From the NCBI GenBank assembly GCA_028822675.1, contig JAPKDE010000007.1, positions 1 to 32,444 of the forward strand: a DNA stretch of 32,444 nt, read 5' to 3'. The position numbers were made by a program, and so were the translations under genes. Under the pieces are notes generated by a model, which was given only the letters and a program-made list of their open reading frames with translations, was not told the DNA's origin and did no database searches. This stretch comes from Dehalococcoidia bacterium (GTDB lineage: Bacteria; Chloroflexota; Dehalococcoidia; UBA3495). Numbering within the stretch: position 1 is the first letter of the stretch; every line of letters begins with the position of its first letter. Below are positions 7,747 through 15,475 of this stretch, piece after piece.

Positions 7747-8820
7747 ATGCCGGATCCAGCATCAAATTCGTATGGCGACCTCAACGTTCTCTCACAGGAC
7801 CCCATCTGTGCGGGCGTTTTCCTGCCTGACATGAACCTACCGATCTCCAAGACTGAGGGTCACTTTATTCGCAGCCACTTTGCCGCACCTGAAATCGCTG
7901 CAGGCGGCTGGTCACTCCCGATCAGTGGCGATGTTAATAACCCTCTGACGCTGACCTACGACGGCCTGCTAAAGATGCCCAGCCATGAGATTACCAGCCT
8001 CATGGAGTGCGCCGGCAACAGCCGGTCAACCATGCAGTCACCGGCAGAGGGTGTCCAATGGGACAACGGCGGTCTCAGTGTCTCCACCTGGAAGGGTGTG
8101 TCGGTGAAGACCGTTTTGGAACAGGCAGGCCTGAAGGGTTCTGTCACCAATGTTCTGTTCGTGGGCGCAGATTCCGGCACCGAGTCCCACGCGGAAGGCA
8201 CGATGGTCTACGAGATGAGTGTGCCGCTGGAGAAGCTACTCAACCCAGATTCGATCCTGGCCTACGAGATGAACGGCGAAGTCCTGCCCAATGACCATGG
8301 GTTCCCCATCCGGCTGCTGATTCCTGGTTGGTACGGGATGACTTCAGTCAAATGGCTGGCCAAGATCGTGGCGATGGACCACCCCAACGGCGGGTTCCAT
8401 GAGATGGACTATTGGATCTACCCGGCCACTGATGGCAAGGGCGATGCCAAGGCCAGACGGGTTACCAACCTAAAGGTTAAGTCGCTAATTAGCACCCCGA
8501 ACAAAGGCGATGTCATCCAGCCCGGCAAGCACAAGGTCACGGGAGTGGCCTGGTCAGGCGAAGGCTCCATCACCAAGGTTGAGGTGAGCACTGACGACAA
8601 CCGCACCTGGCACGACGCCAAGCTACAAGAGCACGACGGCGAATATTCTTGGCAGCACTGGGAATACGACTGGGAGGCCGTCAGCATCGGCAACTCGCTG
8701 ATTCGGTCCCGAGCCACCGACTGCGCCGGGAACGTGCAGCCCATGCTGGCCACCTGGAATTTCAGGGGCTACGAGGTCAACTCTATCCACTCGGTGCCAA
8801 TCACGGTGCGCAAAGCCTGA
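7747..8820 (+). CDS. Sulfite oxidase-family molybdopterin enzyme
   Basis: A 357-residue enzyme of the sulfite oxidase/SoxC family. The molybdopterin domain spans about residues 50-235 and the Mo-co dimerisation (Ig-like) domain about 240-355. The molybdenum-ligating Cys is Cys88 in MECAGNSR. Other family blocks are GVQWDNGGLSVSTWKGV (102-118), YEMNGEVLPNDHGFPIR (173-189) and PGWYGMTSVKW (193-203). Members oxidise sulfite or act on other sulfur or sulfoxide substrates. There is no haem domain and no Tat signal, unlike classical periplasmic SorA or SoxC, so a cytoplasmic location or a missing partner is likely. The GGGAGG ribosome site fixes the start. The TGA stop is followed by a terminator. 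Confidence 0.92.
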   Translation: MPDPASNSYGDLNVLSQDPICAGVFLPDMNLPISKTEGHFIRSHFAAPEIAAGGWSLPISGDVNNPLTLTYDGLLKMPSHEITSLMECAGNSRSTMQSPAEGVQWDNGGLSVSTWKGVSVKTVLEQAGLKGSVTNVLFVGADSGTESHAEGTMVYEMSVPLEKLLNPDSILAYEMNGEVLPNDHGFPIRLLIPGWYGMTSVKWLAKIVAMDHPNGGFHEMDYWIYPATDGKGDAKARRVTNLKVKSLISTPNKGDVIQPGKHKVTGVAWSGEGSITKVEVSTDDNRTWHDAKLQEHDGEYSWQHWEYDWEAVSIGNSLIRSRATDCAGNVQPMLATWNFRGYEVNSIHSVPITVRKA

Positions 8821-8844
8821 CTCTCATCGATTAGCCAATCAAAA

Positions 8845-8876
8845 GCCGCCTGGTTGTTACACCAGGCGGCTTTTTT
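8845..8876 (+). terminator. Intrinsic terminator after the sulfite oxidase-type gene
   Basis: A perfect 9-bp stem, GCCGCCTGG (8845-8853) with CCAGGCGGC (8862-8870), with an eight-base loop and six T (8871-8876). It confirms that the TGA at 8818-8820 is a true end of translation. Confidence 0.92.
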
Positions 8877-9081
8877 AATTACTCGGGAAAAAGAGAGCTT
8901 ATGGTGGCCTCAGGTGATGCAGATGGTCTAGCCGTATCTACCGCCCCACTGGAGCATCGATTAGAGTCTTAGCAACAGACTCATGGCGAGGACCGTGGAT
9001 GCTAAAAGTGTAGTGACGACTAGTGACGGGCCAACCAGCATTCACGCGCACTCGCTACAACCTATTGAGGGAGGTCACACC

Positions 9082-9309
9082 ATGGCGGCTAACGCTTTTA
9101 TCCTGGTCAACGCGGACCCTACCTGCACCGAAGAAGTGATTCAAAAACTGGGTGGTATCTCCGGCGCAGTGGTCCATGAAGTCCTGGGACTATACGATTT
9201 TATGGCCGACCTGGAAGCCGACACACGAGAAGACATCACAGCGATTCTGCGGCACAAGATTCGCCCGATAAAAGGCGTGACCAATACCGTCACGCGTATC
9301 TGCTTCTAA
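9082..9309 (+). CDS. Stand-alone Lrp/AsnC ligand-binding (RAM) domain protein
   Basis: A 75-residue protein equal to the C-terminal effector-binding domain of Lrp/AsnC regulators, without the DNA-binding helix-turn-helix. Features are AFILVNADPTCTEEVIQKL, the turn GAVVHEVLGLYDFMADLEAD, and the closing IKGVTNTVTRICF. I place the start at the ATG at 9082 because GGGAGG lies directly upstream and the domain begins there; a longer frame from 8983 is unlikely. Such proteins (SMRs) form dimers or higher rings and may bind amino acids or modify full-length regulators. No target can be inferred. Confidence 0.8.
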   Translation: MAANAFILVNADPTCTEEVIQKLGGISGAVVHEVLGLYDFMADLEADTREDITAILRHKIRPIKGVTNTVTRICF

Positions 9310-9327
9310 AATGTCATTCCCATAGAC

Positions 9328-9405
9328 TGTCATCCTGAGGAGTGAAGCGACAAAGGATCTTCCAGACCGAAATTTGCCAGACCCTTCGGCATGCTCAGGG
9401 TGACA
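9328..9405. repeat. Palindromic intergenic repeat (REP/MITE-like)
   Basis: A 78-base imperfect inverted repeat whose ends are TGTCATCCTGAG (9328-9339) and CTCAGGGTGACA (9394-9405), with a second matching inner pair (AAAGGATCT with AGACCCTT). Elements with these termini are scattered in many bacterial genomes as non-coding, mobile-like repeats. It lies between convergent genes, a usual location for such repeats. No second complete copy was seen in the window. Confidence 0.65.
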
Positions 9406-9494
9406 TTTGGCGGGAGTGCGTCTCCGGACTGAGAATTCTGTTCTATGTTGCGCGAGAGCCGAATTCCTGAGTTGAAGTCCGCCCAAGTTCCAGC

Positions 9495-11774
9495 CTAGGC
9501 TGACTCAGCCGCCCGCAACGCTTCGGCGTCCACCGTGTACTCATCGGCATCTCGGCCTTGGATTGCGGCCAGGACCCGTTCCGCCGACAGAGGCAGGGTT
9601 TTGATCCTTACACCCACCGCATCAAAGATGGCGTTGGCAATAGCCGCCGGCGGGCCAAACCCTGGTGATTCCGCCACCGCACGCGCGCCAAACGGCCCGT
9701 CAGCGCTGGGCACCTCCACCAGAATATTCTCGATGTCGGGCATATCCACGGACAAAGGCATTAGGTAGGTTGCCAAAGACGGGTTCCTGACCTGCCCGGT
9801 CTCTTTGTCTATCAAAATCTCTTCACTGAGCGCGCGACCGATTCCCTGCACCGCTCCGCCTTCCAACTGGCCTTCCACACCCATCGGGTTAATTGCCTTG
9901 CCAATGTCCTGGGCCTGCACAAACCGTGTCACCCGTACTTGTCCGGTCTCCCGGTCAACTATCACCTCTGCGGCCTGGGCATTGAACACCGGCGCGTATG
10001 GCAGGCTAGACAGGGATGCGGTCCCAATGATTGGCCCACCTCGAGATGTGAGGCTCATCCGGGCCAATTGACCTAGGTCCAGAGACTGGGGCGGGTTGTC
10101 TTGAACGTACACAGAGCCGCCAGCGCACTCCAAGGCGTCGGCCGGGACTCCCAAACGATCAGCCGCCAGATCCATTAGCTTGGCCTTGGTATCTTCAGCG
10201 GCATTCTGCACGGCGCGACCCTGGCTGTAGACGATACGACTACCACCACTGGGGCCGGTGAAGGGGGCCATGTCGGTGTTTCGTTTGGCAACCACCACCT
10301 GTTCCAAGCGCAAACCCAGCGATTCGGCAGCAATCTGGGCCAGGGATGTATCACTGCCGGAGATGTCCACCGATCCGGTGAGCAGGCTGACCGTGCCGTC
10401 TTCATTGACACTGATGGAGGCGGTGGACGGGCCACTGCCGCTACGCCATTCGCCGACCGCAATGCCCACGCCCCGGCCCTCTTCCATTTTCTTGGGCAGG
10501 CCCATCCGTTCTTTGACGGCCAATATCGTCTCCATGAGACCGTTGACCGGGATGGTTGAGCCGTTGACTGCAGTGTCACCTTCGCTCAACGCGTTCTTGA
10601 TTCGGAATTCCATGGGGTCTAGGCCCAGTTTGTGGGCAATTACGTCCGTGTGGGACTCAGTGGCAAAGTTCATATCAGCCACGCCCGAGGCCCGGTAGGA
10701 ACCAACGTAGAGCTTGTTGGTATAGACACCATAGCTGCGCAGCTTGAAGTTGGGGATGTTGTAGGCACCCAGACCGTGACCAACCCCGGCATTGGGGCCA
10801 GCGCCCAGATAGGCACCGACATCAAAGACGCTCCTGGCTTCACGGGCCAGTATCTTGCCGTCGTTGGTAACCCCTGTTTTGAGATAAATATTTGTCTCGA
10901 GTCGTGGGCCGTTCAGCGTGAAGGCCTCTTCGCGAGTGCAGACCAGCTTGACTGGTTTGCCAGTCTTGATGGACAGCATCGCGGGAAAACCTTCGAGGGC
11001 CAGGCGAAGTTTTGCGCCGAACCCGCCGCCCATCTCCATCGCTGTGACCTTGATGTTGCCGATGGACATCTCTAATACAGAGGAAAGTTGGGAGCGGACC
11101 TGATACGGGCCTTGAGTCGAGGCATAAATGTCCAAACGGCCATTGGCTTCAACATCGGCCACACAGGCCATGGGCTCCAAGAAACCCTGGCTGATGGGCT
11201 GGGTGTGGTAGGTCTCCTCAATGATTACGTCTGAATCTTTGAAGCCCTGTTCCACGTCACCCCGGTCGGAGTCCAACATGGTGCAGTTATTCCCGCCCAG
11301 AGCAAAACCGAAGCCTTCAAAGTCTTCCAGGTCGGAGTGGACGTCCACGGAGCTACCGTAGATGGCTTGCAGAGGGTCAACTACGTGTTTGATGTCTTCG
11401 TATTTGATCTCAATCAGGCCGATGGCTTCCAGGGCGGTAATTTCGTCATCCGCTGCTATAGCGGCCACGGGTTCACCGATGTAAAAGACCTCTTCGCGGG
11501 CCATAATCCGCCGGTCTTTTAATGCTCCGGAGCCGAATCGGACGTCCGGATAGTCGCTTCCGGTGATGACGCAGCGCACACCGGGCAGAGCCTCGGCCGC
11601 CGTTGTGTCAATGCTCACAATCTTAGCGTGGCTGCGGGTGCTGGTCATGATTTTGCACATGAGCATGCCGGGCAGGTAGACATCACCGGCATAGGTGGCC
11701 CGGCCAGTTACCTTTTCCATGGCATCCACACGGATGGAATTTTTACCGATCACGCTAAATTCAGATTCAGCCAT
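9495..11774 (-). CDS. Molybdenum hydroxylase large subunit (CoxL/XdhA-like)
   Basis: A 759-residue molybdopterin-binding subunit of the xanthine dehydrogenase/CO dehydrogenase superfamily. The N-terminal a/b hammerhead domain covers about residues 15-140, followed by the two Mo-pterin domains. Visible motifs are MGGGFGAK (248-255), the active-site loop SYRASGVAD (359-367) and the catalytic Glu702 in AVAESPGFG. The loop lacks the CSFR of true aerobic CO dehydrogenase, so it is not CoxL in the strict sense. The family hydroxylates N-heterocycles or aldehydes; the substrate is unknown. It is the third gene of a FAD, Fe-S, Mo operon, with its ATG two bases after the stop of the Fe-S gene, so translation is probably coupled. 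Confidence 0.92.
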   Translation of the reverse strand: MAESEFSVIGKNSIRVDAMEKVTGRATYAGDVYLPGMLMCKIMTSTRSHAKIVSIDTTAAEALPGVRCVITGSDYPDVRFGSGALKDRRIMAREEVFYIGEPVAAIAADDEITALEAIGLIEIKYEDIKHVVDPLQAIYGSSVDVHSDLEDFEGFGFALGGNNCTMLDSDRGDVEQGFKDSDVIIEETYHTQPISQGFLEPMACVADVEANGRLDIYASTQGPYQVRSQLSSVLEMSIGNIKVTAMEMGGGFGAKLRLALEGFPAMLSIKTGKPVKLVCTREEAFTLNGPRLETNIYLKTGVTNDGKILAREARSVFDVGAYLGAGPNAGVGHGLGAYNIPNFKLRSYGVYTNKLYVGSYRASGVADMNFATESHTDVIAHKLGLDPMEFRIKNALSEGDTAVNGSTIPVNGLMETILAVKERMGLPKKMEEGRGVGIAVGEWRSGSGPSTASISVNEDGTVSLLTGSVDISGSDTSLAQIAAESLGLRLEQVVVAKRNTDMAPFTGPSGGSRIVYSQGRAVQNAAEDTKAKLMDLAADRLGVPADALECAGGSVYVQDNPPQSLDLGQLARMSLTSRGGPIIGTASLSSLPYAPVFNAQAAEVIVDRETGQVRVTRFVQAQDIGKAINPMGVEGQLEGGAVQGIGRALSEEILIDKETGQVRNPSLATYLMPLSVDMPDIENILVEVPSADGPFGARAVAESPGFGPPAAIANAIFDAVGVRIKTLPLSAERVLAAIQGRDADEYTVDAEALRAAESA

Positions 11775-11776
11775 CG

Positions 11777-12268
11777 TTATTCCCCCGCCGCTTGGCTGGC
11801 GGTGTTTGTCGCTTTGATGGCCACCAATACCGATTCAATGACTTTGGTGTACCCGGTACACCGACACAGGTTGCCGCCCAAAGCGTGTTTAATGTTCTCT
11901 TCTGACGGTTCTTCGCCGCTCTCCAGGAACCCCACGGTGGAGAGGATGATTCCCGGGGTGCAGTAGCCACACTGGAGGCCGCCGTGCTCAACAAAGGCCT
12001 TCTGCACCGGATGCAGTTCCAATCCGTTGGCCACACCCTCAATTGTTGTGACCTCCGCGTCGTGGGCGGCGTGGGCCAGCACCAAACAGGAGCAGACCGG
12101 TTTGCCGTTCAGCAGCACCGTGCAGGCTCCGCAGTCGCCCTCGTCGCAGCCCTTCTTGGTGCCGGTCAGTTGCATCTCGTCCCGCAGTGTGTCCAGCAGG
12201 GAGTAATACGGCTCTACCAGAGCCTGTCTAAGTTCACCATTAACTGTAATTTGTAGTTGTTTTTTCAT
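11777..12268 (-). CDS. 2Fe-2S subunit of molybdenum hydroxylase (CoxS-like)
   Basis: A 163-residue protein with two [2Fe-2S] centres. Cys41, Cys46, Cys49 and Cys61 ligate the plant-type ferredoxin cluster (CDEGDCGACTV). Cys100, Cys103, Cys135 and Cys137 ligate the second cluster (CGYCTPG and NLCRCTGY). It passes electrons between the molybdenum site and FAD. I choose the ATG at 12268, with GGGA about ten bases upstream and a product MKKQLQITVNGE that matches family starts; an ATG at 12289 is possible and adds seven residues. It lies between the FAD and Mo subunits. Confidence 0.92.
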   Translation of the reverse strand: MKKQLQITVNGELRQALVEPYYSLLDTLRDEMQLTGTKKGCDEGDCGACTVLLNGKPVCSCLVLAHAAHDAEVTTIEGVANGLELHPVQKAFVEHGGLQCGYCTPGIILSTVGFLESGEEPSEENIKHALGGNLCRCTGYTKVIESVLVAIKATNTASQAAGE

Positions 12269-12305
12269 AATTATGTTCCCGATTATCATCCCGGTAGAAC
12301 CCGCC

Positions 12306-13229
12306 TTAGAAAGCGGCCTGTACCGTTAGCCTCCTTTGTTCGTTAAAGGTCAAAGGTCCGCTGGCGGCCGCGTTGAAGGCCTGCTCCAGCGTCCGGCGAG
12401 TCAGCACGCCCACTATTTCTTTGCGGTGCTCGGCTGAGCCACGGATATCGTCAATGGGTCTGACGCCGTTTCGGGAAATATTGGCGGCAGCGATTAATAA
12501 GTCCTGAGTTAAAGCCTGGCCCCGCAGCGAGTCCTCGGCGGAGTAGGCACGGATGGGAGTCGGAGCCACCGCGCCCAGAGCGATGCGCGCCTCCGAGCAG
12601 GGCCTTCCACGTCCGTCCAGGGAAACCAATGAGGCCACGCCAACGGTCGCGATGTCCATGGCTCCTCTGGGGCTATGTTTGATGTAGTGTGAGCCGGTGT
12701 TTCTGGCGGGCACCGGAACTCGGATTTCGGTCAGCAGTTCACCGTGTTCCAGAACCGTTTGGCCGGGGCCGGTGAAGAATTTGTCCAGTGCAACCACTCG
12801 TTCGCCGTCCGCGCCAACGATTTTGCACTCGGAGCCAAACACCAGCAGCGCCGGAATGGTGTCTCCGGAGGGCGAGGCGTTGCAGATATTCCCGCCTACG
12901 GTCGCCAGGTTACGCACCTGCACGCCAGCGAAGGACGCCGCAGCCGCCGCCAGGGCGGGGTAGTGCCGACGCACCGCCGCGTGTTGTTCAATAGCGCGAA
13001 TCGTGACCAAAGCGCCAATGCGCAAGCCGTTGCGGGCGCTGTAGGTGATCCGGCTCAGACCAGCCACCCGCTGGATGTTGATCACATAATCGGGGTTCCA
13101 AACGCCAGCCCGCCAACGCACCAGGAAATCGGTGCTCCCAGCCACGATGAGGGAGTTCTCGCCGTGACGCTGGAGCATGGAGATGGCTTGACGCACCGTC
13201 CTAGCTTCCAAATATTCAAATCGTTTCAT
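12306..13229 (-). CDS. FAD subunit of molybdenum hydroxylase (CoxM-like)
   Basis: A 307-residue FAD-binding subunit. The first FAD motif is VAGSTDFLVRW (about residues 29-39, replacing the commoner AGGT/GGQSL variants). The second is QVRNLATVGGNICNASPSGD (103-122), which is highly typical. The C-terminal CO-dehydrogenase flavoprotein domain covers about residues 180-290. It takes electrons from the Fe-S subunit and hands them to an acceptor. It is the first gene of the operon, with a candidate promoter in the gap to the divergent hyuA gene. The gap to the Fe-S gene is about 37 bases. Confidence 0.92.
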   Translation of the reverse strand: MKRFEYLEARTVRQAISMLQRHGENSLIVAGSTDFLVRWRAGVWNPDYVINIQRVAGLSRITYSARNGLRIGALVTIRAIEQHAAVRRHYPALAAAAASFAGVQVRNLATVGGNICNASPSGDTIPALLVFGSECKIVGADGERVVALDKFFTGPGQTVLEHGELLTEIRVPVPARNTGSHYIKHSPRGAMDIATVGVASLVSLDGRGRPCSEARIALGAVAPTPIRAYSAEDSLRGQALTQDLLIAAANISRNGVRPIDDIRGSAEHRKEIVGVLTRRTLEQAFNAAASGPLTFNEQRRLTVQAAF

Positions 13230-13266
13230 TTTTTATTCTCTTTCAGTGGTTATGTCATTCCGGGTG

Positions 13267-13296
13267 AGTGTAGTCACGGTGGGTAAAGGCTGTCAA
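13267..13296 (-). promoter_or_regulatory. Candidate promoter of the molybdenum hydroxylase operon
   Basis: On the minus strand a perfect TTGACA (13291-13296) is followed after 18 bases by TACACT (13267-13272). The predicted start of transcription is about 30 bases upstream of the ATG at 13229. Confidence 0.5.
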
Positions 13297-13393
13297 CGAA
13301 ACAAGGGCACCCGCGCGCCGAATATTGACCTTTGTTAGAATGGCCTCTGAATCGTGATTGCACTAGAACTAAACACTAGGACTAGACAAGAAT

Positions 13394-15451
13394 ATGGACG
13401 ACTATTCCGTTGCAGTGGACGTGGGTGGGACCTTCACCGACATCGTTCTCTGCAACCTGACCACCAACGAGCAGATGGTTCACAAGACACCATCCACCCC
13501 GGACGACCCTAGCACCGGATTTCTGACCGGCCTCCGCGAGGTACTCGCCGCAAACTCCGTTGAGGCATCTCAGGTCAAGCACGTTTTCCACGGCACAACC
13601 ATCGCCACCAACGCCATCCTGGAAAACAAGGGCTCTCCGGTGGGTCTCGTTGTATCAGACGGGTTTAAATACGTGCTTGAGATTGGCCGCCACGGCACTC
13701 CCAGGCAGGTTAACCCGCAATCATGGGTCAAGCCAGACCGCCCGGTTCGCCCCCGAGACATCGTCGAGGTGCCAGAACGGGCCGGGTTCGGCGGCGAGAT
13801 ACTGACTCCGCTGGACGAACAAGCCGTCCGCGACGCCGCCCGCAAATTTCGGGCCGACGAGATTACGTCCATCGCCGTTTCCTTTATCCATTCTTATTCC
13901 AACTCGGACCACGAGAACCGGGCCAGGGAACTTATTCTGGAGGAGTACCCCAGCGCCCAGGTGTCTCTGTCATCCGAAGTGCTGGCCGTTTTCCGGGAAT
14001 ACGAGCGCACGATGACCACGGTGTTAAACGCCTACGTTATGCCCAGGGTGAGCAGTTACATTGGCAATCTGGAGAACTCTCTGCGAGCCAACGCCGTCGA
14101 CTCGTCTTTCTCCATCATGAAATCCAACGGCGGCATGATCGGCGCCGAAGTTGCCATGCGGCAGCCAGTCCACACCGCCCTTTCCGGCCCCGCCGCCGGT
14201 GTTATGGCCACCCTGCAGATAGCTGAGAATACCGGTGTAAAGAATTCAATTTCGTTTGATATGGGCGGCACCAGCACCGACGTTGCGCTACTGCAGGACG
14301 GCAACCCCACCTTGAACTTGGCAGGGCGGCTGGGCACCTGGCCCATCCAACTACCCATGCTGGACATCGCAACCATTGGCTGTGGTGGCGGTAGCATTGC
14401 CAACGTCTCGCCCTACGGCAGTCTCACTGTTGGCCCGGCCAGCGCCGGTTCGGTGCCTGGGCCCGTGTGCTACGGCAAGGGCGGCACTGCGCCAACAGTA
14501 ACCGACGCCAACATAGTCTTGGGTCGTATCAACACTCAAATCGCCGGAGGGTCACTCCCATTGGATGCCGACGCCGCGGCCAAGGTCGTCCAAGAGAAGA
14601 TCGCCGACCCGTTGAACATGGATGTGCACGCAGCGGCCAGCGGCATCCTGAGTATCGCCAACAACACCATGGTCGGCGCTATCCGCAACGTCAGCGTAGA
14701 ACGGGGCCACGACCCTCGCGAGTTTGCCCTGGTCGCCTACGGTGGGGCCGGTCCGATGCATGCCATCGACGTGGCCAACCTGCTGGGCATCAACCAAGTG
14801 GTGGCCCCGCTGCATCCGGGAATCGCCTCGGCCTACGGATTATTGGTGGCTGAGTTGAAGAACGACTACGCCAGAACGTCCCTGCAAACGCCGCCGGACT
14901 ACGACCCGGAGGGCATGGAGCGGATCTACTCGGAGATGGAGTCGGAAGGGCGCGCCTGGCTGACTGAAGAGGCAGTGCCTGCAGATGCGCACGTATTCTC
15001 CCGGTGGGCCGATGTCCGCTACGAGCATCAAGGCTCTGAGGTGACTGTCGATTTTGGCTCGAAAAAAGTAACCAAAGAGACCATCGACGAGGTGGTTAAG
15101 GGATTCCACGCCCACCACGAACAGCTTTATGGGTTCTCATTGGACCAGCCAGTGGAGTTTGTGACGCTCCGAATGACGGCCTCCGGAGATGTGGGATCGG
15201 TGGAAATGCCCAAGCGTCCCGACAACCTAGTCGCTCCTGAAAAAGCCATCGCCAGCCAGCGTCCGGTGTTTTTCGATGAGGCCGGTGGCTTCGTCGATTG
15301 CAACATCTTCCATTTCGACCGGCTGGCACCCGGTTCCAGCATCAACGGCCCCGCAATCCTAGAGGGCATGGACTCGACTGTCCTGATCAACCCAGGCTGG
15401 GCCGGAAAGATCGACGAATACGGCAACTGCATCATGCGGCCAACCAAGTAA
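13394..15451 (+). CDS. hyuA: Hydantoinase/oxoprolinase subunit A
   Basis: A 685-residue HyuA-type protein (N-methylhydantoinase A / 5-oxoprolinase A / acetone carboxylase beta family). The N-terminal Hydant_A_N domain starts with the ATP-binding DVGGTFTDIV (about 9-18) and includes HGTTIATNAI. The ASKHA-type core has SNGGM, LSGPAAGV and FDMGGTSTDVAL. C-terminal blocks include GCGGGSIA and YGGAGPMHA. Such proteins hydrolyse cyclic amides (hydantoins, oxoproline) using ATP, together with subunit B. The exact substrate is not readable. The Shine-Dalgarno sequence is weak. It is followed after 24 bases by hyuB and is divergent from the molybdenum hydroxylase operon, which suggests a shared catabolic route. 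Confidence 0.92.
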   Translation: MDDYSVAVDVGGTFTDIVLCNLTTNEQMVHKTPSTPDDPSTGFLTGLREVLAANSVEASQVKHVFHGTTIATNAILENKGSPVGLVVSDGFKYVLEIGRHGTPRQVNPQSWVKPDRPVRPRDIVEVPERAGFGGEILTPLDEQAVRDAARKFRADEITSIAVSFIHSYSNSDHENRARELILEEYPSAQVSLSSEVLAVFREYERTMTTVLNAYVMPRVSSYIGNLENSLRANAVDSSFSIMKSNGGMIGAEVAMRQPVHTALSGPAAGVMATLQIAENTGVKNSISFDMGGTSTDVALLQDGNPTLNLAGRLGTWPIQLPMLDIATIGCGGGSIANVSPYGSLTVGPASAGSVPGPVCYGKGGTAPTVTDANIVLGRINTQIAGGSLPLDADAAAKVVQEKIADPLNMDVHAAASGILSIANNTMVGAIRNVSVERGHDPREFALVAYGGAGPMHAIDVANLLGINQVVAPLHPGIASAYGLLVAELKNDYARTSLQTPPDYDPEGMERIYSEMESEGRAWLTEEAVPADAHVFSRWADVRYEHQGSEVTVDFGSKKVTKETIDEVVKGFHAHHEQLYGFSLDQPVEFVTLRMTASGDVGSVEMPKRPDNLVAPEKAIASQRPVFFDEAGGFVDCNIFHFDRLAPGSSINGPAILEGMDSTVLINPGWAGKIDEYGNCIMRPTK

Positions 15452-15475
15452 TAATTTCTTAGGACCAAGAACCTC

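Noticed and set aside
9495..11774. Aerobic carbon monoxide dehydrogenase (CoxL)
   Set aside because: The active-site loop lacks the CSFR signature with its copper-binding Cys; only the superfamily is supported.
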